From positions 124,001-188,000 of the forward strand of contig NZ_JABWDU010000003.1 of NCBI RefSeq assembly GCF_013371465.1: a DNA stretch of 64,000 nt. The letters run 5' to 3'. The notes under the pieces are model-generated. The model did not search any database. It was given only the letters and a program-made list of their open reading frames with translations, and was not told the DNA's origin. Source of the DNA: Ensifer oleiphilus (GTDB lineage Bacteria; Pseudomonadota; Alphaproteobacteria; Rhizobiales; Rhizobiaceae). A program made the translations under genes and the position numbers. This document shows, in pieces, positions 1 through 7,958 of this stretch; position 1 is the first letter of the stretch; the number at the start of each line of letters is the position of its first letter.

Positions 1-1
1 C

Positions 2-433
2 GATAACGTCGTGATCGAACTGCTTCAATATCGCGATGCCGACCAGCCGATGGGCGGCCCCAAGGCTTTCGCCGAGCCGCTGGAGCACATGAGTCCGGCT
101 TTTCCGCGCATGATGCACATCTGCTTCTACGTTCGCGACGATGTCGACTTCAACCAGTTCATCGCCGATCTCGAAGCAGAATCCACCAAGCGGGGCATGA
201 CACAGGTACGGGCAAACCGCATCATTCGCGTTTCGACGGAGGAGGAACGAAAGGCGACCCCCCTCAGCGCCAACACCAACAAGGTTACGGTTGCGCCCTC
301 GGACGGCTGGGAGTTGATCTACTGCAAGGGCCCGGAGGGCGAACAGCTCGAATTCGTCAAGGCGCTCGGCCCGGTGAAAAAGCGGTTCGCGGATGCTCTG
401 GCTGCGCATTTGCAACTTGCCAGCGCCAATTGA
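2..433 (+). CDS. VOC (glyoxalase-fold) family protein, 5' partial
   Basis: The reading frame is open to the left edge, and the residues before the first possible internal start (GDNVVIELLQY) are typical mid-domain VOC sequence, so the true start lies outside the window. What remains is about 143 residues with the second beta-alpha-beta half of a vicinal-oxygen-chelate fold, including the closing metal-side strand (PEGEQLEFVKAL) with its usual Glu. These enzymes bind a divalent metal and act on small carbonyl or aromatic substrates; no substrate can be named here. It lies 92 bases upstream of a small exported ABM protein and reads the same way as the SDR and aldo-keto reductase that follow, so it may belong to a small oxidative catabolic group. 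Confidence 0.7.
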   Translation, partial: DNVVIELLQYRDADQPMGGPKAFAEPLEHMSPAFPRMMHICFYVRDDVDFNQFIADLEAESTKRGMTQVRANRIIRVSTEEERKATPLSANTNKVTVAPSDGWELIYCKGPEGEQLEFVKALGPVKKRFADALAAHLQLASAN

Positions 434-525
434 AGGCAACCTGCAAGCACCGCCATATTTGCCAGCCGGCAGCCGGCTGGGCTGCCCGCCATCTCACCAC
501 GCCCGACGGGAGAAGGAGAGACCAC

Positions 526-945
526 ATGATGACGACGCTCAGGCTACAGACGTCAGCCATCCTGCTTGCAGGTTCGATATTCAATGCCGGCGGTGCTATG
601 GCACAGGAAGGACCGGGCCAAGGCTACGCTAAGATCGACAACGGAGCCTATTCAGTCGTTGCCGAGGTTCGCGCCAAGCCGGGCAAAGAGGCTGAACTGC
701 GTGCCATTACGCTGCCACTCGTCGAGCTCGTCCGCGGCGATCCAGCCAATCTCGTCTATTTTCTCCAGGAGAACCGCGGGACCCCCGGACACTTCATCTT
801 CTACGAGATATTCGCCAACGAAGCCGACTTCGAGGCTCATAACGCCATGCCCTATGTGCAGGAATGGTTTGCCAAGCTTCCGGATCTCGCCGATGGCGGA
901 GTGAAAGTGATGCGAATGGAAATCCTTGCGCCGACCGGCAAGTAG
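526..945 (+). CDS. exported antibiotic-biosynthesis-monooxygenase (ABM) domain protein
   Basis: This encodes 139 residues starting at the first of two adjacent ATG codons, behind a GGAGAAGGAGAG ribosome site about 6 bases upstream. The frame is open further left but lacks a better start. Residues 1-26 form a signal peptide ending AMA-QEG, so the protein is probably periplasmic. The rest is a single ferredoxin-like ABM domain (VVAEVRAKPGKEAEL, then FIFYEIFANEADFEAH, then WFAKLP), the fold of small cofactor-free monooxygenases and of LsrG-like isomerases. Exported ABM proteins are common but mostly uncharacterised. It precedes the SDR gene by 110 bases in the same orientation. Confidence 0.8.
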   Translation: MMTTLRLQTSAILLAGSIFNAGGAMAQEGPGQGYAKIDNGAYSVVAEVRAKPGKEAELRAITLPLVELVRGDPANLVYFLQENRGTPGHFIFYEIFANEADFEAHNAMPYVQEWFAKLPDLADGGVKVMRMEILAPTGK

Positions 946-1055
946 GTCATGCCACCATGGTTGCTTGGGGCTTGCGAAGGCCGCGTTGCGGTTTCCAACA
1001 TCGAATCTGACCACGTTTCCAAGGCTGTACCATCAAATCGGAAAGGAGTTGCGAC

Positions 1056-1775
1056 ATGAGACTTCAGGGCAAAGTTGCATTGGTTACAGGTGCCGCAGGC
1101 GGCATCGGTTTCGCCGTCGCGGAACTGTTCGATCGCGAGGGTGCCATCGTCGTCGCCACAGACGTCAAGCCGCCCGAAAAGCCGTATCCTGGGGCGATCG
1201 AAGCGATGACGCATGATGTTACCAGCGAAGAGCAATGGGCAACGATCGTTGCCGCGATCGTCAAGAAGCATGGGCGTCTTGACGTGCTGATAAACAATGC
1301 GGGGATTATCGCCTACGAGCCTTTGGACAAGCTGGAGATGAAGGAGTGGCTGAAGATGATCGCCGTCGACCAGACCGGAGTCTTCCTCGGCATGCGGGAG
1401 ACAGTTCGCGTCATGCGCAAGCACCAGACCGGCTCGATCGTCAACATCTCGTCGATATGGGGCAGTGCGGCCGTTTCCGGTGCGCATTCCTACCACGCCG
1501 CAAAAGGCGCTGTCCGCAACATGTCCAAGAACGCGGCCATGACGTACGTATCCGACGGAATCCGGGTCAACTCGGTGCATCCGGGCTTTATCCATACGCC
1601 GCTGACGGACGCGCAGGCACCCGACCTGAACGACGTTGTCATCGCGGCGACGCCCATGAAACGCGGCGGCAAGCCGATCGAGATCGCCTATGGCTGCCTT
1701 TTCCTTGCCTCCGACGAGGCCAGCTACATCACCGGCACCGAATTGAACATCGACGGTGGCTATCTCGCCCAGTAG
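1056..1775 (+). CDS. short-chain dehydrogenase/reductase (classical SDR)
   Basis: A 239-residue cytoplasmic NAD(P)-dependent oxidoreductase. The cofactor loop TGAAGGIG lies at residues 11-18, the NNAG motif near 80-83, a catalytic Ser in ISSIWG near 132, and the YxxxK pair is Tyr146/Lys150. The C-terminus (YITGTELNIDGGYLAQ) is typical of the classical family. An Asp after the second strand (ATDV) suggests NAD preference. A strong AAAGGAG site lies about 7 bases before the ATG. Family members oxidise secondary alcohols of sugars, steroids or cyclic alcohols, and the substrate cannot be read from sequence. It lies between the ABM protein and an aldo-keto reductase on the same strand. Confidence 0.9.
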   Translation: MRLQGKVALVTGAAGGIGFAVAELFDREGAIVVATDVKPPEKPYPGAIEAMTHDVTSEEQWATIVAAIVKKHGRLDVLINNAGIIAYEPLDKLEMKEWLKMIAVDQTGVFLGMRETVRVMRKHQTGSIVNISSIWGSAAVSGAHSYHAAKGAVRNMSKNAAMTYVSDGIRVNSVHPGFIHTPLTDAQAPDLNDVVIAATPMKRGGKPIEIAYGCLFLASDEASYITGTELNIDGGYLAQ

Positions 1776-1958
1776 CGCTGGCGACGGGTGCAAGGCATAA
1801 ACGGATCGGGCTTGTGTATCGTCGCGCAGCGTTCGGCGCGACCGACAACATCGGGATCCCTGGACGCCTACCGATCTCGGGTTTGCCTTTTATCTTTTGC
1901 CATGGACCTCGGTACTGAATCCGCGGTCAGGATCAAAAACCAGCAAAGGATCGAATCG

Positions 1959-2972
1959 ATGACTCTCAAAGATATATTACCAAGTGAGCTCGGATTCGGC
2001 GCGGCTCCGCTGGGCAACATGTTCCGCAACATTCCGGAACCGGAAGCGCTCGCGACCGTAGAAGCAGCCTGGAATGACGGTATCCGATATTTCGACAATG
2101 CACCCTTTTATGGGGCTGGCCTGGCGGAACTGCGCATGGGTGAAGTGCTTGCCGGAAAACCCCGCGATGAGTTCGCCATCAGCACCAAGGTCGGCCGAAT
2201 AATCCTTGACGAGATCGGGGATGTCACCGCGCGTGATCTTGGCGAGAAGGGAGACGTCTTCAAGTACGGCCGTCCCAATAGGATCGTCAACGACTATTCG
2301 GCAGACGCGACGCTGCGTTCGATCGAGGACAGCCTCAAGCGGCTGAAGACCGATCGTATCGAGATCGCCTTCGTCCACGACGTAGCCCAGGATTTCTACG
2401 GTGACGAATGGCTCGACGTCTTTGAAACCGCCAGAAAGGGGGCTTTCAAGGCGCTCGATCGGTTGCGCGACGAAGGCGTGATCAAGGCCTGGGGTCTCGG
2501 CGTCAATCGCGTCGAGCCGATCGAATTGCTGTTGGCGCTTGAGGAGCCGCGACCCAACGGATTCCTGCTTGCAGGTCGCTACACCCTACTTGATCACGAC
2601 CGCGCGCTGCAGCGGGTAATCCCCACCGTTGCAGAACGCGGTTTGGGCATAGTCGTCGGCGGCCCATACAGCTCCGGCGCGTTGGTCGGCGGTCCGAACT
2701 TCGAGTATGCGCCGGCAACGCCGGCAATCCTCGACAAAGTTGCGCGGATCAAGACAATCGCAGAACGCCATGGGGTCAGCATGAAGGCGGCTGGCCTGCA
2801 GTTTTCGCTCGCCAACCCAGCAGTGACTGCCGTTATCCCCGGAGCGAGCCAGCCGAGCCGACTTGCTGAGGACCGTGCCGCGCTCGAGGAACGCGTGCCT
2901 GCCGACTTCTGGCGTGGACTGCGCGAGGCTGGATTAGTCAATCCTGGGGCTCCGTTGCCGATCGACGACTGA
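1959..2972 (+). CDS. aldo/keto reductase, D-threo-aldose 1-dehydrogenase-like
   Basis: A 337-residue TIM-barrel oxidoreductase. The frame extends 57 codons further upstream, but homology-like sequence begins at MTLKDILPSELGFG, behind a CAAAGGA site, so this ATG is chosen. The catalytic tetrad is visible as Asp46, Tyr51, Lys77 (ISTKVGR) and His140 (AFVHD). The opening FGAAPLGNMFRN and the YFDNAPFYGAGLAE segment resemble the L-fucose/D-threo-aldose dehydrogenase and pyridoxal dehydrogenase branch rather than the classic xylose reductases. The likely role is NAD(P)-linked oxidation of an aldose or reduction of an aldehyde in the cytoplasm. With the SDR upstream it may form a short sugar or alcohol oxidation unit. 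Confidence 0.88.
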   Translation: MTLKDILPSELGFGAAPLGNMFRNIPEPEALATVEAAWNDGIRYFDNAPFYGAGLAELRMGEVLAGKPRDEFAISTKVGRIILDEIGDVTARDLGEKGDVFKYGRPNRIVNDYSADATLRSIEDSLKRLKTDRIEIAFVHDVAQDFYGDEWLDVFETARKGAFKALDRLRDEGVIKAWGLGVNRVEPIELLLALEEPRPNGFLLAGRYTLLDHDRALQRVIPTVAERGLGIVVGGPYSSGALVGGPNFEYAPATPAILDKVARIKTIAERHGVSMKAAGLQFSLANPAVTAVIPGASQPSRLAEDRAALEERVPADFWRGLREAGLVNPGAPLPIDD

Positions 2973-3443
2973 ACAAAGCCGTTCCATCGAATGCCTCGCT
3001 CGTGCGGGCGGGGCCCTGGTGCGTCGGATTGCCGCCAGAAACGCGTCATACGCGGCACCGCAAAGCCGAGTTTCGGGGGATTGCTCGATCATCGCTCAAC
3101 AAGCGACACCAGTTTTCCCGAGACTTAACTTCAATTAACAGTGTTGTTCGCCCCCATGACATTAAGCTCTGACAGGAAGTGCGCTGGTGATGTCATGTCT
3201 GGATGGCGCCCGCTTGGCAATGTGATCTTGGATGATGATTGAGCTTTGCGGGTCGGGTGCAGTCATGTCTCCGGCCTGTCTGTGCGGTACGATACGACCG
3301 CCGGCCCTGATGTTGTCTGCTTGAGCCGATCCCTATCAAGTTATCGCGCTGTTGTGCGCAAGACATCACCTAGGGTTCTTCGGTGCGTGCGGTCCATTCC
3401 GCTGTCGCTGTCACATCATATCATCGTCATTCCGCCAACTGTC
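2973..3443. other. gene-poor stretch left of IS relics
   Basis: About 470 bases follow the aldo-keto reductase with no ORF that looks coding. The short frames here have poor codon usage and overlap each other. The sequence leads straight into decayed insertion-sequence DNA, so it is probably scrambled mobile-element or plasmid debris. I could not match it to a named element. Confidence 0.4.
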
Positions 3444-3668
3444 TTGTAGCTGGGCGGGATCAGCCGGGCGTCATGGCCAGCTTGCAATAGCATTCGCGCC
3501 CAGTGATGGGCAGTCGCGCAGGCTTCCATGCCGATCAGGCAAGGGGCAAGCTGCTTGAAGAAGGGTTGCATCTGGCTGCGCCGCAACGACATGCCCATCC
3601 GCGTCGACCCCGCGAACCTGGAAAACATTCTTTGCGACATCGAGGCCAATCGTCGTAATCTCTCCCAT
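3444..3668 (-). pseudogene. IS110-family transposase, N-terminal fragment, frameshifted
   Basis: The reverse strand begins MGEITTIGLDVAKNVFQV, the classic start of the IS110-family DEDD transposase with its first catalytic Asp. After about 30 residues the homology jumps to the next frame (LRRSQMQPFFKQLAPCLIGMEAC, then HHWARMLLQAGHDARLIPPSY), which shows a one-base frameshift near 3580. The match stops after LIPPSY, so only about 75 of roughly 340 residues survive. The gene is dead. Bases 3669-3788, upstream of its start, look like the non-coding end of the same element. It abuts a second relic from a different IS family on the same strand. Confidence 0.85.
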
Positions 3669-3788
3669 GGTGGGTGGCTCCTCTCAAGGTTTGCAACAAC
3701 CTATTCTGGCGCACTCGATGCCGTCGGAGGGCGCCATCCACCACATCAGGTTAAATCCGCCAGAGAGCACGTTTACGAGATGCCTGAA

Positions 3789-4268
3789 TCAGGCTGCTGC
3801 GCCGGTAACGGCCTTCCAATGCGCAATCGCCCTGAGGCGATGCAGATGGAGGGCTATGGCTGAGTGTTTCGAGTGAGGCGGAACGAAGAGATTTCGTACC
3901 GCCGAAAAGACGGACAGGAATCATTGCATCCCGCCCGGCGACCGAAATCCCTGCATGGCCCGCTCTCGTTTTCGCAAAGGCAGATGCGAGTTGTCGGCGC
4001 GATTGTTCGGCCCTTTTGCGATCGATGCGCAACTGTCGGCATGACCTGGCGTCGTATCGCACCATAGGAGCGAAGCTCGTCAGTGACGATGCACTTTGGA
4101 GGGCATCCCTGCTTTTTCATCAACCGGACCTAGAGACGCTTGGCAGCCTTGGTGTTGCGTCGGCTCTGGACGATCTCGTCGAGCACGTATCCGTCCTGAT
4201 CGACCGCGCGCCACAGCCAGTGCTTTCTCCCGCCAATCGTCACGACCACTTCGTCGAGATGCCATGGG
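3789..4268 (-). pseudogene. IS6-family transposase, C-terminal two-thirds, multiply broken
   Basis: On the reverse strand the DDE core can be followed as WHLDEVVVTIGGRKHWLWR, then AVDQDGYVLDEIVQSRR and IVTDELRSYGA, ending SAVRNLFVPP plus HRLRAIAHWKAV. That is the order seen in IS6/IS26-type transposases. Three lesions are visible: an in-frame TAG at 4130-4132, a one-base deletion near 4008-4016 that shifts HRSQKG away from NNRADNSH, and an in-frame TGA at 3921-3923. The N-terminal third is missing or unrecognisable. This is an old inactive insertion. Its right edge lies about 270 bases before the start of the molybdoenzyme gene. Confidence 0.85.
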
Positions 4269-4540
4269 GTTCTACACGCGAATATTCGCTCACCGCCCTT
4301 CATAGGCATTCGCTTGGGCTAAAGGGAAGGCCGGTTTCGGAAGATCCGTCCTCGATGAGGAGTGACCGAAATGGAAGCGCTTTGCTGCCGTTCGAGGTCG
4401 ATCCGAGGAACGTGCGGTATGTGCTAGAATGCAACCGAAGGGCGGAACGCGACAGACGCACTGCGATGGGCGGTGTGATCGAACCGGAATTCGCGCGACC
4501 GAGAGCCGACGTTGTGGTCTTGGAAGGGGAGACGAGGACG

Positions 4541-5650
4541 ATGCCGACACCAGAGCGACCCAGTCTAATAGTTCGACAGAAATCCCCACAGAACATCGAG
4601 TTTCCGTTTGCGTCGCTCTCCGATTGGCTGATCCCAACCGAGCTGTTCTTCGTGCGAAACCATTTCCCGTCGCCGGACCTCGATGCGCGAGACTGGAGAT
4701 TGCGCGTTGGCGGGGCGGTGGAGCGGCCAATCGAACTTGACCTCGACAGCATCAAGGCGATGCGGAGCACGACTTGCACCGCCGTCGTCGAGTGCGCAGG
4801 GAACGGGCGCGTCTACTATGTGCCGCCGAAGGAGGGGTTGCAGTGGCAGAACGGAGCCGTCGGCAATGCCGCGTGGACAGGTGTTCTTCTGCGGGAGATT
4901 TTGGAAATGGCGGGTGTTAAGCGATCCGCATGCGAGGTTCTGCTCGTAGGCGCAGATAGCGGCGTCGTCGACACGAACAAGAAAACGGCTTCTCCCGGCC
5001 CCATCGCTTTCGCGCGCAGCTTACCGCTTGAGAAGGCGATCGCTCACAGTTCGATCCTTGCCTATTCGATGAACGAGGAGCCGTTGACGCGCGATCACGG
5101 CTACCCGCTGCGCGCGGTCGTGGGTGGCTGGTTCGGCATGGCTTGGGTCAAGTGGATAACGCATATCACAGTTCTGGAGCAACCGTTCCTTGGCTACTGG
5201 CAGGCGCGAGACTACTTCCGTTGGGAGCGCAACCTCGGGGAACCCAGGCTGGTCCCTCTCGCGGAGATGGAGGTCAAAGCACAGATCGCGCGACCCGTGC
5301 AGGGGGCGCGTCTCATCGCCGGCCAACCGTATCGGATTTTCGGAGCCGCCTGGAGCGGCGAGGCTGTTATCCGGCAGGTGCAGGTCTGTACCGGAGATGG
5401 CAGGGGTTGGCGCGAGGGAAGGCTCCTCGAAACCGAACATCCCTTTGCATGGCGCTTGTGGGAGTACATGTGGACCCCTGAAGAAGTGGGGCCATATAAA
5501 CTGCGATGTCGCGCGATCGATGGGGCGGGGTGCGTGCAGCCCGACCTCCCGCGTTCCGACTGCGAGAGCTACGCGGCCAATTGGATCGTTCCCGTGGAGG
5601 TTACTGTCGTTCCCGAGCCACAGACGTACGAGGAGGAATTCGTGATCTAA
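4541..5650 (+). CDS. sulfite-oxidase-like molybdopterin-dependent oxidoreductase
   Basis: A protein of 369 residues. The frame is open far upstream, but that part runs antisense into the IS6 relic. The ATG at 4541 has a GGAAGGGGAGACGAGG site and directly precedes recognisable homology, so it is the chosen start. The N-terminal two-thirds is the sulfite-oxidase Mo-cofactor domain (PTELFFVRNHFP, VECAGNGR with the Mo-ligating Cys, then HGYPLRAVVGGWFGM and VKWITHI). The C-terminal third is the Ig-like dimerisation domain (GAAWSGEAVIRQVQV). No Tat signal or haem domain is present, so it is predicted cytosolic, unlike exported SorA. No cytochrome or YedZ partner gene is adjacent. Sulfite is the family substrate, but it is not proven for this branch. 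Confidence 0.85.
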   Translation: MPTPERPSLIVRQKSPQNIEFPFASLSDWLIPTELFFVRNHFPSPDLDARDWRLRVGGAVERPIELDLDSIKAMRSTTCTAVVECAGNGRVYYVPPKEGLQWQNGAVGNAAWTGVLLREILEMAGVKRSACEVLLVGADSGVVDTNKKTASPGPIAFARSLPLEKAIAHSSILAYSMNEEPLTRDHGYPLRAVVGGWFGMAWVKWITHITVLEQPFLGYWQARDYFRWERNLGEPRLVPLAEMEVKAQIARPVQGARLIAGQPYRIFGAAWSGEAVIRQVQVCTGDGRGWREGRLLETEHPFAWRLWEYMWTPEEVGPYKLRCRAIDGAGCVQPDLPRSDCESYAANWIVPVEVTVVPEPQTYEEEFVI

Positions 5651-5848
5651 TCACCGACATGTCCGCTTTGCGGCGACAGCGACCGGTGGCTCGATGACCA
5701 TTATCGGGGCGCGAAGCTGCCCCTAGAAAATCGCGCCTCCGTGTCGACTTCGGGCCGGAAGAGGCCGTTGGTGGCATTTGCTATCTAATACCGCAGTTTG
5801 GTGGCACGCGTCCATGACATGCGCCAGGCAAGAATGGCTGCGATCGCG

Positions 5849-5942
5849 CATGCCCCAGATCCACATGAGCAACAGGGCGAATGTCACGTGCACGCGTATC
5901 TCGGTCCCTCGCGGCAGTTCCAAGTTTGATCGACCATTGTAT
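5849..5942 (-). pseudogene. M50 site-2 protease, N-terminal remnant
   Basis: Downstream of the HtrA-type protease on the same strand, the sequence reads QWSIKLGTAA and, after a one-base shift near 5905, TEIRVHVTFALLLMWIWGM. This is the opening of rhizobial site-2 (M50) membrane proteases. The position expected to be the ATG reads ATA (5942-5940), so the start codon appears lost. Homology disappears before the HExxH zinc motif. Only about 35 codons remain. An intact gene here would have lain about 50 bases downstream of the HtrA-like gene, implying a former two-protease operon. Confidence 0.6.
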
Positions 5943-5993
5943 CGCGTTCCCGTTCCTGTGGTTCCTGACTTGGAGCAAACTCCCTAGCGATCG

Positions 5994-7319
5994 CTACTCG
6001 GCCTCGATGCGATAGGCAGTGCCAGCGCGCAGGATATCGATTGAAATCCTTCCGTCGGACTGTTCCAAAAGATCTTGAATTTGTCCGGCGGAGAAAGCAG
6101 GCTCGCCGTTGATGGCGGTGAGATAGTCCCCCGTCCGAAGGCCAGCCATAAATGCAGCGCCATCGGAGGGAACCATCAAAAGCACCGGGCCAGAAGGCAT
6201 ACACGCGCGCGAAGGCGACGATACTGGCAAGCCAAATACCACCGTGCCAAGCACCGGATGCATCGGAGCAGTCTGGATAGAGTCGGGATTTGAGAGCGTC
6301 AGTGCCAATCTTTCTATCGCTTCTCCGCGGCGAACGTCCAGCGTGATGCGAGCATCGGGGGAAAGAAGGCTGACTAAATTATTGAAGGACGCCTCTGTCG
6401 AAAGCGGCCGACCATTGAGGGCTGTGATGATATCGCCAAGCCTTACACCTTGACGTTCCGCTGGCGAATTGCAGGCGAGTTGGTCAACGACGAGACCGCC
6501 GGCGTTGCCGTCGTCGGTGCGGGCAAATGTGACGGAAACCCCGAGCCATCCTCGTTTGATCTCACCATCCTTGATGAGAGCTTGGACGACCTGAGCTGCG
6601 ATGTCGGATGGTATCGCAAAGGCGATGCCCTGGCTTGCCTCATTGGGTATCGGCACGCCCCGCATCACGCCCAAAAGCTCGCCAGCCGCGTTTACGAGCG
6701 CGCCGCCCGAACTGCCGGGATTAACGGCTGCGTCTGTTTGGATATAGTCTTCGTAGTCGTCAACACCGAGGCCGGAACGCCCCAGCCCACTCACGATTCC
6801 AAACGTGGCGGTCTGCTCCAGACCGAGTGGACTACCCACCGCAGCCACGAAGTCCCCCACTTTCAAGTCGGATGATCGGCCCCACTCAAGGGCGACCAGC
6901 GGCGAGGCGCCAATCTTGATCACGCCTAGATCCGTCGTCGCGTCGCTTCCAACGATTTCCGCCGCGAAGACCCGGCCGTCCTTCAGTGTAACGGCAACGT
7001 CATCGGCGTCGGCTATCACGTGTCGACTGGTGACGATGTAGCCGTTATCTCCGTCAATGATCACACCGGATCCGGTTGTGGTCGCGTTGCTCTCGACGAT
7101 GAGCGCGCCCTCCGGCAGGCCCAAAATTCTACGGACATTCTTGTCATCGAGCATTTCGTTCGTCAGCACGCGATTGGCGGTAGTGCTGATACCGACGATG
7201 GCAGGGCTTACACGGTCGAGCGTCCCGGAAAAACTCAGGTCGAACCCGCTTGCTGAGGCGAAGGATACGGTGAGCATCTGGATAGCGAAGGTCAGCAAAA
7301 GACATGGAACATTCGGCAT
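5994..7319 (-). CDS. exported HtrA/DegP-type serine protease with two PDZ domains
   Basis: A 441-residue protein. I chose the ATG at 7319 because it has an AAGGAG site and starts a clean signal peptide (residues 1-24, ending SASG). The trypsin-like domain carries His100 (SRHVIA), Asp130 (TTDLGV) and Ser204 in NPGSSGGAL. A first PDZ domain follows at roughly 290-350 (AERQGVRLGDIITALNG), and a second at about 385-441 (VPSDGAAFMAGLRTGDYLTAING). The protein is expected in the periplasm, where HtrA proteases degrade or refold damaged proteins. The residues between the PDZ domains are unlike DegP and look degenerate. It is followed by a broken site-2 protease and faces away from the cyclase gene. 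Confidence 0.9.
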   Translation of the reverse strand: MPNVPCLLLTFAIQMLTVSFASASGFDLSFSGTLDRVSPAIVGISTTANRVLTNEMLDDKNVRRILGLPEGALIVESNATTTGSGVIIDGDNGYIVTSRHVIADADDVAVTLKDGRVFAAEIVGSDATTDLGVIKIGASPLVALEWGRSSDLKVGDFVAAVGSPLGLEQTATFGIVSGLGRSGLGVDDYEDYIQTDAAVNPGSSGGALVNAAGELLGVMRGVPIPNEASQGIAFAIPSDIAAQVVQALIKDGEIKRGWLGVSVTFARTDDGNAGGLVVDQLACNSPAERQGVRLGDIITALNGRPLSTEASFNNLVSLLSPDARITLDVRRGEAIERLALTLSNPDSIQTAPMHPVLGTVVFGLPVSSPSRACMPSGPVLLMVPSDGAAFMAGLRTGDYLTAINGEPAFSAGQIQDLLEQSDGRISIDILRAGTAYRIEAE

Positions 7320-7958
7320 CTTTTGGGCTCCTTGCAACAGCTTCAGCATCTCAGCTTCGCGTGCCGACGCATTGACGCGCATCAATTCGACCCTCACTAC
7401 GCGTCCGAAGGTGGGCGATTACGTCGATCTGCTTGCAGCTGAACGACGACTAAATGTGCGGCCAGGGCCATCGATGATGAAGGCGGCAGGCAATGCTCTT
7501 CACAACTCGCCATTTCACACGATTGATGATTTCCGGTTCAAAAGCCCTCTTCGCTCCATGTGAGGCTTCTAGTCCGACTTGAAGACCGGCCAAACGCAGG
7601 CCAGCCGCATCAGGCGCACCTCATGGCCGTGCTTCGCGATCCAACTCGCCTATAAGTGAGCCGCGCCCCTCCCACCATTGCAATCGTACGCCCCCATCCC
7701 GTTGGCTCAACTGTTATGTCGGTCAAAGCTGCGCCTTTCGGCGGAGCGTCCCCGAAATGGTTGACAAGGCGAGGACAAAATATAGGGCCCACCGAGATCA
7801 ACCCGGCAATTCTAACGTGCGGTGGAGGGTCGAAGATCAACCGATGGCCGAGCAACTCGACCCTCTCACGCAATCGGTTCTATCGCGCTACTATGCGATA
7901 GCGTTCCTCCAGCGACTTTCTGTTGGAAGGCCCATCGTCTTTTGTGGAGTGGTTGTTG
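7320..7958. promoter_or_regulatory. 640-base divergent intergenic region with a 7-bp inverted repeat
   Basis: No convincing gene lies between the HtrA-type protease and the cyclase, which diverge from here, so both promoters should be inside. The clearest signal is a perfect inverted repeat, CTATCGC-N8-GCGATAG at 7880-7901, 58 bases before the cyclase ATG. It could be an operator or an RNA hairpin. The ORF at 7757-8050 runs through it into the cyclase gene in another frame and has poor coding character. Confidence 0.35.

Noticed and set aside
4016-4540. 175-codon upstream extension of the molybdoenzyme frame
   Set aside because: It runs antisense to the IS6 relic, lacks homology-like sequence, and a strong ribosome site exists at 4541.
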